Shown piece after piece: positions 16,413 to 23,311 of a stretch of DNA of 64,000 nt; positions within the stretch are counted from its first letter, which is position 1; every line of letters begins with the position of its first letter. Below the pieces are notes generated by a model. It worked only from the letters and a program-made list of their open reading frames with translations. It did no database searches and was not told the DNA's origin. This DNA is from Collinsella sp. TF06-26. GTDB lineage: Bacteria > Actinomycetota > Coriobacteriia > Coriobacteriales > Coriobacteriaceae. Position numbers and translations under genes: made by a program. Location: NCBI RefSeq assembly GCF_002232035.1, contig NZ_NKXR01000003.1, positions 142,863 to 206,862 on the forward strand, written 5' to 3'.

Positions 16413-17492
16413 CTACTCCCCGTGATGGTGGCCGCAGCAGCACTCGTGGCCGTCGTCATGGCCGTGGCCGCCGCAGCACTCGTGGTCCTCGCCATGGTGA
16501 TGGCCACAGCCGCACTCATGGTCCTCGCCGTGCTCGCCGCAACCGCAACCTTCCTCGTGAGCGCCATGCTCCTCGGGGCGATACTGCGACCAGTCCAGAC
16601 CGGCGGCGATGGCGTCGGCCTCCTCCTTGTAGAGAACCGTGATGGCCTGGGTGCCCAGCTTGGCGCCACCGATGGCGTCGAGCATGTCGTAGAGCGTAAA
16701 AGCGACGTCGGCACCGGGCAGCGCGAGCTCGCGGTCATCGGCGTAAGCGAGCGCCAAGCGCAGGTCCTTAATGAAGTGCTCGACCATAAAGCCGGGCTTG
16801 TAGTCGCCGTCAAGCGCCTTGGGAGCCAGGCTCTCCATGGCGCCGGACTTGCCGGTACCGCCCAGGATCATCTGGCGGGTCTTCTCCAGGTCAAGGCCGC
16901 TCAGCTCGGCAAATGCCATGGCGTCTGCCATGCCGACCATGCAGGCGCCCAGCGACACCTGGTTGGCGAGCTTGGCAGCCTGGCCCTTGCCGGCGCCGTC
17001 GAAGCAGCAGATGTTGGCCGCAAAGGTGGCAAGGATGTCGCGGACCGGCGCGATGTCGTTCTCGGTAGCGCCCACGATAGCCGTGAGCGTACCGGCGATA
17101 GCGCCCGACTCGCCGCCGGTGACGGGGCAGTCAAACGCCATGCGGCCGGAAACCTGGGCGGCCTCGGCAATGTCACGGGCGAGCTCGGGCGAGCTCGTGG
17201 TGAGGTCGATCAGCACCGCGCCGGGCTTAGTGCAGGCCAACAGGCCGTCGCCCGCCAGGTAGAGCTCCTCGACCTCGGAGGGATAACCCACCATGGTAAA
17301 GACGACGTCGACGTTCGCCACGGCATCTGCCGGCGTATCGGCCCAAACGGCACCGCGCTCGATAAGCGCGGCGGCCTTGGACTTAGTGCGGTTGTTGACC
17401 GTGACGGGATAGCCGGCATCCAGGATGTGGCCGGCAATGGGGGCACCCATGATTCCGGTGCCGATAAATGCGACGGAGAGCTTGTTTGCCAT
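16413..17492 (-). CDS. Beta-hydroxyacid dehydrogenase with His/Cys-rich C-terminal tail
   Basis: Residues 1-300 form an ordinary 3-hydroxyisobutyrate/tartronate-semialdehyde reductase: the NAD(P) motif FIGTGIMGAPIAGHILDAGY (9-28), the substrate motif DCPVTGGESGAIAGTLT, and the catalytic Lys in GKGQAAKLANQ. Family length is about 290-300. Here residues about 309-359 add a tail with 14 His and 9 Cys in 51 residues, in imperfect repeats of the type CGHHHGEDHEC. Tails of this kind bind nickel, zinc or copper in HypB, SlyD and CooJ. A metal-storage or metal-sensing role is an inference. GGAAAGG precedes the ATG. The same transcript probably continues into the three genes downstream. Confidence 0.9.
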   Translation of the reverse strand: MANKLSVAFIGTGIMGAPIAGHILDAGYPVTVNNRTKSKAAALIERGAVWADTPADAVANVDVVFTMVGYPSEVEELYLAGDGLLACTKPGAVLIDLTTSSPELARDIAEAAQVSGRMAFDCPVTGGESGAIAGTLTAIVGATENDIAPVRDILATFAANICCFDGAGKGQAAKLANQVSLGACMVGMADAMAFAELSGLDLEKTRQMILGGTGKSGAMESLAPKALDGDYKPGFMVEHFIKDLRLALAYADDRELALPGADVAFTLYDMLDAIGGAKLGTQAITVLYKEEADAIAAGLDWSQYRPEEHGAHEEGCGCGEHGEDHECGCGHHHGEDHECCGGHGHDDGHECCCGHHHGE

Positions 17493-17589
17493 GAAACCTT
17501 TCCTTTTGGGTTGGGTGTTATTACCAGGTTGAATACTCGGTGCCAGCGTTGGGCTGTGAGTCGAGGGCGATTACGGCCGCGTTACTTGC

Positions 17590-18543
17590 CTACTGACCGC
17601 GCACGCGGCGGGCGATGCGGTCGGAAAGCGACGCCTTGTCGGCGCGGTTCTTGCCCCAAAACGCGCAAGCCACCATGCCGGGGCCCACGTGCGAGCCAAT
17701 GGTGGGGCCCACAGAGCTGCGGATGATGGTCACGTCGGCGCAGCCTTCCTCCTTGCGGATGGCGGCCTCGAGCCAGTCGCCGTCCTTTTCGGCATCGGCC
17801 GTCATAATGGCGATGGGCATGGTGCGATCGGGCACATAGTTCTCGCGGAACGACTTGAGAATGGACTTGAGCGCCTTCTTGCGACCGCGGTTGACGCCGA
17901 TCAGCGACAGCGAGCCGGCCAGGTCGTAGGACAGCTCGGGTTTGACGTCGAGCTTTGCCGTGAGCTGTGCCGCCGCGGGCGGAATGCGGCCGCCGGCAGC
18001 CAGCGCGTCAAAGCTCTCGAGCGTAAAGTAACCGTGGACATAGGTCTTGGCCTCGTTTGCCCAGTCGACCAGCTGCTTGGCGGTCAGTCCCGCCGAACGC
18101 TGACGCACGGCCTCAAGCGCCAAGAGCTCGCCGGTCGCACAGGGCAGAGCGTTGTCGACCACGTACAGCTCAAAGTTGGGATACTCGGCGCGCACGGCGT
18201 CCGCCGCCTGGCACGCGGAGTTGTAGCTCGACGACAGCGCCGAGGTAAAGCACAGGTAGACCGTGGGCGTGCCCTCTTTGGCGCACTCGGTAAAGAACTC
18301 GATATAGCGACCGAGCGACACAGCCGAGGTGGACACGCGGGCACCGGCGCGCATGCGATCGTAAAACTCCTTGGGTGTGATGCTCGACCAGATGTCATCC
18401 GTGCGCTCCTCGCCATCGATAATGAAGGGGAAACCCAAGATATCGACATCGAGGTTCGCGGCGACCTCGGGGCTAAAGTCGCAGCAGGTATCGACGACGA
18501 TGCGGCAACGGTCCGAATGACCGGCGGATGCGGCCTTGTCCAT
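17590..18543 (-). CDS. DegV family fatty-acid-binding protein
   Basis: DegV/FakB-like protein of 317 residues. It begins with the typical strand (CRIVVDTCCDFSPEVAANLDVDILGFPFIIDGEE), has the ISTSAVSxG-like motif RVSTSAVSLG, then VYLCFTSALSSSYNSA, and the late GPTIGSHVGPGMVACAFWG. In this family one fatty acid is buried between two domains and handed to the kinase FakA for phosphorylation; no fakA gene is visible here. The ATG at 18543 has TAAGGAG eight bases upstream. A TTG directly before it is not needed. Confidence 0.92.
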   Translation of the reverse strand: MDKAASAGHSDRCRIVVDTCCDFSPEVAANLDVDILGFPFIIDGEERTDDIWSSITPKEFYDRMRAGARVSTSAVSLGRYIEFFTECAKEGTPTVYLCFTSALSSSYNSACQAADAVRAEYPNFELYVVDNALPCATGELLALEAVRQRSAGLTAKQLVDWANEAKTYVHGYFTLESFDALAAGGRIPPAAAQLTAKLDVKPELSYDLAGSLSLIGVNRGRKKALKSILKSFRENYVPDRTMPIAIMTADAEKDGDWLEAAIRKEEGCADVTIIRSSVGPTIGSHVGPGMVACAFWGKNRADKASLSDRIARRVRGQ

Positions 18544-18560
18544 CAAAGCGACTCCTTACG

Positions 18561-18593
18561 TAAAAAGGCGGCCACCCGCATGGGATGGCCGCC
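18561..18593 (-). terminator. Terminator after hpf
   Basis: GGCGGCCA (18567-18574) pairs with TGGCCGCC (18586-18593); on the minus strand five T residues follow the stem (complement of 18562-18566). It ends hpf transcription 30 bases after the stop codon. Confidence 0.85.
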
Positions 18594-18622
18594 AACCGTT
18601 AACTCATGCAAGTTAACGTATT

Positions 18623-19207
18623 TTACTCGTCAAGTGTTTCGATGCGGGGCTTGATGATGCCATATCCACCATTCTTACGGTGATACACCACATTGATGAG
18701 GCCAGTCGTCGCGTTCTCGAACACGTAGAAGTCGTGGCCGAGCAGATCGGTCTGCACCAGCGCCTGCTCCTCAGTCATCGGGGTGACATCGATGACTTTC
18801 TCGCGGACGAGCAGGTCGTCCTCCTCCTCGGGCAGCAGCAGGTCGGCCAGATCCTCGACGCGCTCGACCGGCGCGACATCCGCGGCGCTGGCACCGCCCT
18901 GGCGGTTGTCCACGACCTTAGTCTTGAACTTACGCAGCTGGCGGGTGACCTTATCGGCGGAGAGGTCGATGGCGGCGTACATATCTGCACCGTGCTCGGC
19001 AACGCGAATCACCGAACCGCGGGCACGAACCGTAACCTCGACGATTGCCGGGTTGGGGTTCGAGGGGTTCTTCTCATAGCGAAGTACAACGTCGACCGTC
19101 ATGGGCTCGATATCGAAAACCTTGAGCGCCTCGCCGATCTTCTCATCCACATGCGCACGCAGAGCATCGGTTACCGTCGTCTTGCGTCCAGAAACCTTGA
19201 TATCCAT
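18623..19207 (-). CDS. hpf: Ribosome hibernation promoting factor, long form
   Basis: A 194-residue long-type Hpf, which dimerises 70S ribosomes into 100S particles in stationary phase. Residues 1-100 are the ribosome-binding domain (MDIKVSGRKTTVTDALRAHVDEKIG, VEVTVRARGSVIRVAEHGADMYAAIDLSADKVTRQLRK). After a linker, about 136-194 form the dimerisation domain (VIDVTPMTEEQALVQTDLLGHDFYVFENATTGLINVVYHRKNGGYGIIKP). The ATG at 19207 fits the family start and has TTGGAG upstream; a longer frame to 19267 is not supported. It stands alone with its own terminator. Confidence 0.95.
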   Translation of the reverse strand: MDIKVSGRKTTVTDALRAHVDEKIGEALKVFDIEPMTVDVVLRYEKNPSNPNPAIVEVTVRARGSVIRVAEHGADMYAAIDLSADKVTRQLRKFKTKVVDNRQGGASAADVAPVERVEDLADLLLPEEEDDLLVREKVIDVTPMTEEQALVQTDLLGHDFYVFENATTGLINVVYHRKNGGYGIIKPRIETLDE

Positions 19208-19524
19208 ACGTGGCTCCAATCTGCCTCGGGGACTTACTGTACTGGCTATGTACCCATTGCCGTGCATTTAATCACGCGGATTCCCAAAGACCCGAATAAC
19301 GATTGCTTGATACCGCATACCGAAGTCTCGCACTTTTCTGTGGCAAAGTGCGCTATAGGAGGGAGCCGGCGACTTTGTATTTGGTCCCGAAAATTGGCTT
19401 TGACCTGCTGGTTTTATAGAGATGAAAAAGCCGGGCTCCCCTATTGGGGAAGCCCGGCAGTGCGTGTTGAAACCGTGAAGGGACATCTCTCCTAGCGCAT
19501 AGGAGACGCCACCCCTAGCAATAA
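19208..19524. other. Intergenic region before hpf
   Basis: No gene is supported. The region holds the terminator of the lipoprotein gene (19430-19458), a small hairpin (19488-19506, TCTCCTA/TAGGAGA), and another short hairpin (CGCACTTT/AAAGTGCG near 19329-19350). No convincing hpf promoter was recognised. Confidence 0.4.
19430..19458 (-). terminator. Terminator after the solute-binding lipoprotein gene
   Basis: GCCGGGCT.CCCC pairs with GGGG.AGCCCGGC around TATT. On the minus strand TTTTTC follows the stem, as expected for the gene ending at 19525. Confidence 0.8.
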
Positions 19525-20550
19525 CTAGCTATTAAGCTTGTTAATGTCGTCGTCGGTGATGGTGTCTTCCTGGCTGGACGATTTGTCTTCGGAGGATGCG
19601 GTCTCATTGTTGGAATCGGAGGACTCGCTGCCGGAGGATGTGGTCTCGCTGGACTCAGAGTCGCCCGGCTGCACGTTAGCGCCCGAAACCGTCTTAGTGG
19701 TGAGGTCGTAGGGCATCGTGCCGTACCAGACGCAGTGGACCGCCTCGAGCGTGCCGTCGGCCGTAATACCGTCGAGGGCATCGCTCACGGCACGACACAG
19801 TTCGTCATTGGACGAAAGGCCTGCAACACCAAGCGTCGAGGGCGCCTCGAGCGCACCGACATAGGAGATCTCGCTCATCAGTCGCGCAAGGTAACCGCCA
19901 GCCGTGGAGTCGCAGATCACATAGTCGACCTCGCCGGACTCGAGCGCCTCAAAGCACTCGTTGATGTTGGAGTAAGTCTTTTGGTTGGCGGTGATGCTCT
20001 GCTTAGCAAGCGCCTCCTGCGAGGCCGAGGACATCTGGATACCCAGAGTAGACGTGTTAAGGGTATCGGTGGAAACGCTCAGCGACCCACCATCGCTGGT
20101 TTTACCGAACACGGAAGCGGCATCGTACAGGCACGTGCCGAGCGAGCTAACGTCCCCATCCGTGGAGTTGATCTCGCCGATAAAGATATCAGCCTTTTTG
20201 TCACCGAGCGCGGAACCTGCCGAGGACGCATCGACAAAGGCGACCTTAAGGCCCATGCGGCTTGCGAGGGCGCGGGCAGCGTCGACTGCATACCCCGTGA
20301 GCTCGCCGTCAGCGCCCTGCATGGCCTGCGGCGCATCGGAGGTATCGAGGGCAACCGTCAGGGTACCGGGAGTGACCAGGGCATCATCCGACACCGTGGG
20401 CGTGACGGTCTCGTACTCGATCTGGTCGATCGTGGGAGTCGTGAACGTAGACAGCGGGTTGAACGCGCATCCGCTCAGGCCCAAAACGGCGATGACCGCT
20501 GCGGTCCCAGCACCTAACCGAGCCGCGTGCATCAAGCTGCCCCTCACCAT
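19525..20550 (-). CDS. Solute-binding lipoprotein, amino-acid ABC type
   Basis: A 341-residue extracellular lipoprotein. A signal peptide ends in the lipobox LSGC (VIAVLGLSGCAFN), so the mature protein is anchored through that Cys. The rest is a type-2 periplasmic-binding fold: GTLTVALDTSDAPQAMQGADGELTGYAVDAARALASRMGLKVAFVD, KADIFIGEINSTDG, and FEALESGEVDYVICDSTAGGYLA. The C-terminal 60 residues are Ser/Glu/Asp rich and disordered. The family binds amino acids for ABC importers, but no transporter genes adjoin. Starts at 20550 or at a second ATG six codons later (with GAGGGG upstream) are both possible. The frame remains open upstream to 20931 in the leader. Confidence 0.85.
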   Translation of the reverse strand: MVRGSLMHAARLGAGTAAVIAVLGLSGCAFNPLSTFTTPTIDQIEYETVTPTVSDDALVTPGTLTVALDTSDAPQAMQGADGELTGYAVDAARALASRMGLKVAFVDASSAGSALGDKKADIFIGEINSTDGDVSSLGTCLYDAASVFGKTSDGGSLSVSTDTLNTSTLGIQMSSASQEALAKQSITANQKTYSNINECFEALESGEVDYVICDSTAGGYLARLMSEISYVGALEAPSTLGVAGLSSNDELCRAVSDALDGITADGTLEAVHCVWYGTMPYDLTTKTVSGANVQPGDSESSETTSSGSESSDSNNETASSEDKSSSQEDTITDDDINKLNS

Positions 20551-20723
20551 GTCCACTACCCTGCCTTCTGTGTCGTATACGATCCGTGCGTTGCGCGGAA
20601 TATCAGATTGTTCCCACCAGCTGACCTGGTATTTGACCCCACACTTGCGCACCGGGGCGTTTGCTCGGGAGGCCGCAGCCACCTTCACGACTGGCCCGCT
20701 CGCCCGCGAGGCGGTATTGCCCC

Positions 20724-20875
20724 AAAAAAAGTAGAACGGACGGTGCGGCTTACATCTAGGACGCGCCATGATCGCGCCGCGCGCACGCGGTCGCTTACGT
20801 GGATCCCTTTGACCGCGTCTGTCTTGGACTAGGACGGGCATTTCGTCCGTCCGCAACCACAGCCTGGCAGGAACG
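20724..20875 (-). ncRNA. Candidate structured leader RNA of the lipoprotein gene
   Basis: A TATAAT on the minus strand (20882-20887) would start transcription near 20875, some 325 bases before the lipoprotein start. Within the leader CGGACGG (complement of 20847-20853) can pair with CCGTCCG (complement of 20737-20743), closing about 115 bases; CGCGGTC/GACCGCG (20786-20792 and 20811-20817) forms an inner stem. Seven T residues (complement of 20724-20730) follow the closing stem, as in a terminator. No known RNA class was recognised: the SRP, RNase P, 6S and tmRNA signatures that I know are absent. Confidence 0.35.
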
Positions 20876-20982
20876 TAGCGCATTATAGCTAAGTTCAAGC
20901 TAAAGTTTAAGGTTAGGGACGTTATTCGCATCGCGAGTACAGATTTCGCAGGTCGGAGTGGGCTATTCGTGCCTCTGTGAAG

Positions 20983-21030
20983 CCCGGAGCTCCCCTATGG
21001 GGAGCTCCGGGGCACCCTTCCTAGGGTGCC
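20983..21030. repeat. Two adjacent perfect hairpins
   Basis: CCCGGAGCTCCCC pairs with GGGGAGCTCCGGG around TAT (20983-21011). GGCACCCT pairs with AGGGTGCC around TCCT (21011-21030). The first resembles the terminator stem at 19430-19458. They directly abut the inverted-end repeat element starting at 21031. Confidence 0.7.
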
Positions 21031-21249
21031 GTGGCCAAAAAATGGCAAATATGAGTACTGTTACCAATTTAGTAACAGGCAATTTTGGCCTCTCGGACAG
21101 ATTTTGCGCTCAGTGTCGCCAACCTGATGCTTAGTTATTCCACATTTGTTTATTATCTTCTTACTTTATGCCGCCTCCGAGTCCTAAATGCCTTGATTTT
21201 GCTGTTACTGATTTAGTGACAGTACTCATATTTGCCATATTTTGGCCAG
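21031..21249. repeat. Inverted-end intergenic element, copy 1
   Basis: The left end (21031-21077) and right end (21203-21249) are inverted copies that share TGGCCAAAA, GGCAAATATGAGTACTGT and an adjoining stem-loop. The stem at the left end is CTGTTAC/GTAACAG, at the right end CTGTTAC/GTGACAG. The 125 bases between are AT-rich and non-coding. Related elements lie at 35658-35886 and 52655-52884, all at 3' ends of genes. Confidence 0.8.
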
Positions 21250-21282
21250 GGCATATGATTAACCCCCTATTTTCGACGTGAA

Positions 21283-22392
21283 TTAGACCGGCTTAAGCCC
21301 AAAACACGCCCGCAGCGTGTTAAGCAACGCCTCTTGCTTCTTCCTGCGAGCATCGACACGATTCCGGTACCGCTTTCGCATACGCTGGTGCATGCGCCAT
21401 GCGAGCGCTTCCATCGCTTCCATGTCACAGAGCATTTCGCTATTGACCGTCGCGACCTCGATTCCCATAGTAATCAAGCCCGTGTTGCGCTTTTCATCAT
21501 GGATACGTCCCCTCCGAGAGGAATGGCCCAGCTCACCGTTGTATTCCAGGTCAAACCGGGCCGCTTCTTGATACGCATCGCAAACTGCATGAGGCATCCC
21601 CGAGATTGCCTGCGCACGGTCATCGAACTCGATCTTGTAGTCGGTCTTAAAAGGTCCGCAGGCAAACCCGCCATAGGAAAACGGAAGCGAAAACAGAGCG
21701 AGCATGATGCACTCCATGGGCGAGAGCAGGTTTTCTGACAAGTAGGGACACAGACGCTGCAATTGTTTGGCCGTGCTTCCCTTGCATGTCGTAAGGTAAT
21801 CTGCCAGACGATCGGGCATCAGCACCGGCTCGACTTCAAAGTAGCCCACGTCTGCTGGCTGGTCCTTGTCCTTTGCAAGTTTATTCGTAACAGGCGAGGT
21901 GTAGGGAGGCAGATACTTCCCGCGATCGCTCAGTGAAATCTTGGAGCACAGCTCCTGGGCCAGGGCAAACGCCTGGATGCAGCCGACCTCGCGCGCAACG
22001 GCAACACAAAGGGCCTCGGGAGATAGGCTGTACACCCCCGGTTCCACCTCTAGAATCGAGCCAGCAGGCAACCCGGAGCATACGGACCAGCTCACGCCAA
22101 GAATGCGGCGGCGCTGTGCTGCAGACCCTACCAGCAAGCACAAATCCTCTTGTACCTCGCCGCTTGCGGCTCCAATTCGCACCAAGTCAGGAAGATAGAT
22201 ATCCTCGGTCGAGGGCGACGACGTGCGCAGCACACGGCGCTCTTCATCGAGATTAAGGTCCTTCCAGCTGATATAGCCCATCTGCCGGCGCTCGGCGCGC
22301 ATCATGCGCAGCGCCGAGGCGCCTGTTAGGATTACGGAAGCCGCTAGCTGTTCGCCTGTCGGCTCGTTGCGCCGCTCAATCTTCACTGCCAC
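21283..22392 (-). CDS. Unknown protein with nuclease-like C-terminal domain
   Basis: A 369-residue soluble protein that I cannot assign to a named family. The C-terminal third has the pattern of Vsr/DUF559-type PD-(D/E)xK nucleases: RFDLEYNGELGH, RRGRIHDEKRNTGLITMGIEVATV, then LCDMEAMEALAWRMHQRMRKRYRNR; D, E, H, D and R line up with that fold's conserved positions. The N-terminal part (PDLVRIGAASGEVQ, PGVYSLSPEALCVAVAREV) resembles proteins with a winged-helix/AbiEi-like head, but weakly. The GTG start at 22392, with AGGGGTGG upstream and 10 bases after the comFC stop, is preferred, since the longer frame overlaps comFC fully. Confidence 0.6.
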   Translation of the reverse strand: MAVKIERRNEPTGEQLAASVILTGASALRMMRAERRQMGYISWKDLNLDEERRVLRTSSPSTEDIYLPDLVRIGAASGEVQEDLCLLVGSAAQRRRILGVSWSVCSGLPAGSILEVEPGVYSLSPEALCVAVAREVGCIQAFALAQELCSKISLSDRGKYLPPYTSPVTNKLAKDKDQPADVGYFEVEPVLMPDRLADYLTTCKGSTAKQLQRLCPYLSENLLSPMECIMLALFSLPFSYGGFACGPFKTDYKIEFDDRAQAISGMPHAVCDAYQEAARFDLEYNGELGHSSRRGRIHDEKRNTGLITMGIEVATVNSEMLCDMEAMEALAWRMHQRMRKRYRNRVDARRKKQEALLNTLRACFGLKPV

Positions 22393-22402
22393 AAAACCAC
22401 CC

Positions 22403-23209
22403 CTACCAAACACGTGCGATAGCAAGGCCATCGACTGCCGCAGCGCCGGCACGCTTGAGCTCCGCCGAGGCTGCTGCCATGGTCGCGCCCGTGGTGATAA
22501 CGTCATCGATAAGCAGTAAGCGGCGGCCGTGCACGTCCTCAACCGTCTCGTACATGCCTTGGGCACGCTCGCGACGCTCCTCACGACCGAGTTCGCGCTG
22601 GTCGCCATGCCCGTACTTGACGAGGGCATCGAGCAGGGGAACACCCGACAGCTCGCAAAATGGGCGCGCAATGGCCTCCATATGATCAAAGCCACGCCGC
22701 CGAAACGCTGCCGCCGTCGCAGGCACAAACACCACCGCATCCGCACCGGACAGCACACCTCCTAAGCGTTCGGGCGCTACGACCTGGGCATGCAGGGCGG
22801 TGTCGTAGAGCAGCTCCGCCAGATACGGAGCCAGGCGTCGCTCGCCCGCGTCCTTGTACGCTTTAATGATGCGCGGCAGCGGATGCGCATAGACGGAGCA
22901 CGCCAGGCAGCGGTCGAGCGTCTCCGCCATTGCCGAGGACGTGCCCTCGACCGAACACTCAGTGCACAGCAAATCCCCAAACGGGGCTCCGCATCGGGTA
23001 CAGCTATGACGTGGGTCGATGAGCGTGAGCGCGGCCAGGCAGTCTTGGCAAATAAGCGCACCGGCGCGCTCGCAGCCGGCACATCGTGTTGGCGACAATG
23101 CCTCGAGTGCCTCGCGTGCCGCCCGCTCGGCAAACGGCAGCAATTCGTCCGCAAACGGTAGGGCGCCGGCACCCTGCAGACGGCTCAATTTGTTCAGATG
23201 GCTCTTCAA
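22403..23209 (-). CDS. comFC: ComF family phosphoribosyltransferase-like protein
   Basis: A 268-residue ComFC/GntX protein, somewhat longer than usual (about 220-240). The N-terminal zinc-finger block has CAGCERAGALICQDC (42-57) and CTRCGAPFGDLLCTEC (70-86). The C-terminal phosphoribosyltransferase motif is LLLIDDVITTGATM, preceded by VVFVPATAAAFRRRGFDHMEAIA. ComFC takes part in uptake or processing of single-stranded DNA in competent bacteria; no other competence gene lies nearby. The ATG at 23209 is inside the right arm of a strong palindrome's flank (23214-23247). The downstream nuclease-like gene is probably co-transcribed. Confidence 0.9.
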   Translation of the reverse strand: MKSHLNKLSRLQGAGALPFADELLPFAERAAREALEALSPTRCAGCERAGALICQDCLAALTLIDPRHSCTRCGAPFGDLLCTECSVEGTSSAMAETLDRCLACSVYAHPLPRIIKAYKDAGERRLAPYLAELLYDTALHAQVVAPERLGGVLSGADAVVFVPATAAAFRRRGFDHMEAIARPFCELSGVPLLDALVKYGHGDQRELGREERRERAQGMYETVEDVHGRRLLLIDDVITTGATMAAASAELKRAGAAAVDGLAIARVW

Positions 23210-23213
23210 GACA

Positions 23214-23247
23214 CAACCCTCCCTACGTTCGGTCGCAGGGAGGGTTG
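23214..23247. terminator. Hairpin between ricT and comFC
   Basis: CAACCCTCCCT (23214-23224) pairs perfectly with AGGGAGGGTTG (23237-23247). It lies just before the comFC start codon on the same transcript direction, so it may end ricT transcription or act on comFC translation. Confidence 0.6.
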
Positions 23248-23311
23248 TTGATTCAGCGCTATGATACCCCGATGCCCTCGGGGCAAGGCGGGCTAAATCC
23301 GCTCGCGGGCG

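Noticed and set aside
20724..20875. SRP RNA, RNase P RNA, 6S RNA or tmRNA in the leader
   Set aside because: The conserved sequence signatures of these RNAs that I know were looked for and not found.
20550..20931. N-terminal extension of the lipoprotein to 20931
   Set aside because: The lipobox signal peptide starts at 20550 or 20532; an extension would bury it, and the upstream part fits a structured leader better.
21031..21249. Attachment site or insertion sequence with its own transposase
   Set aside because: The element is only 220 bp, with no coding capacity; at most it is a non-autonomous element.
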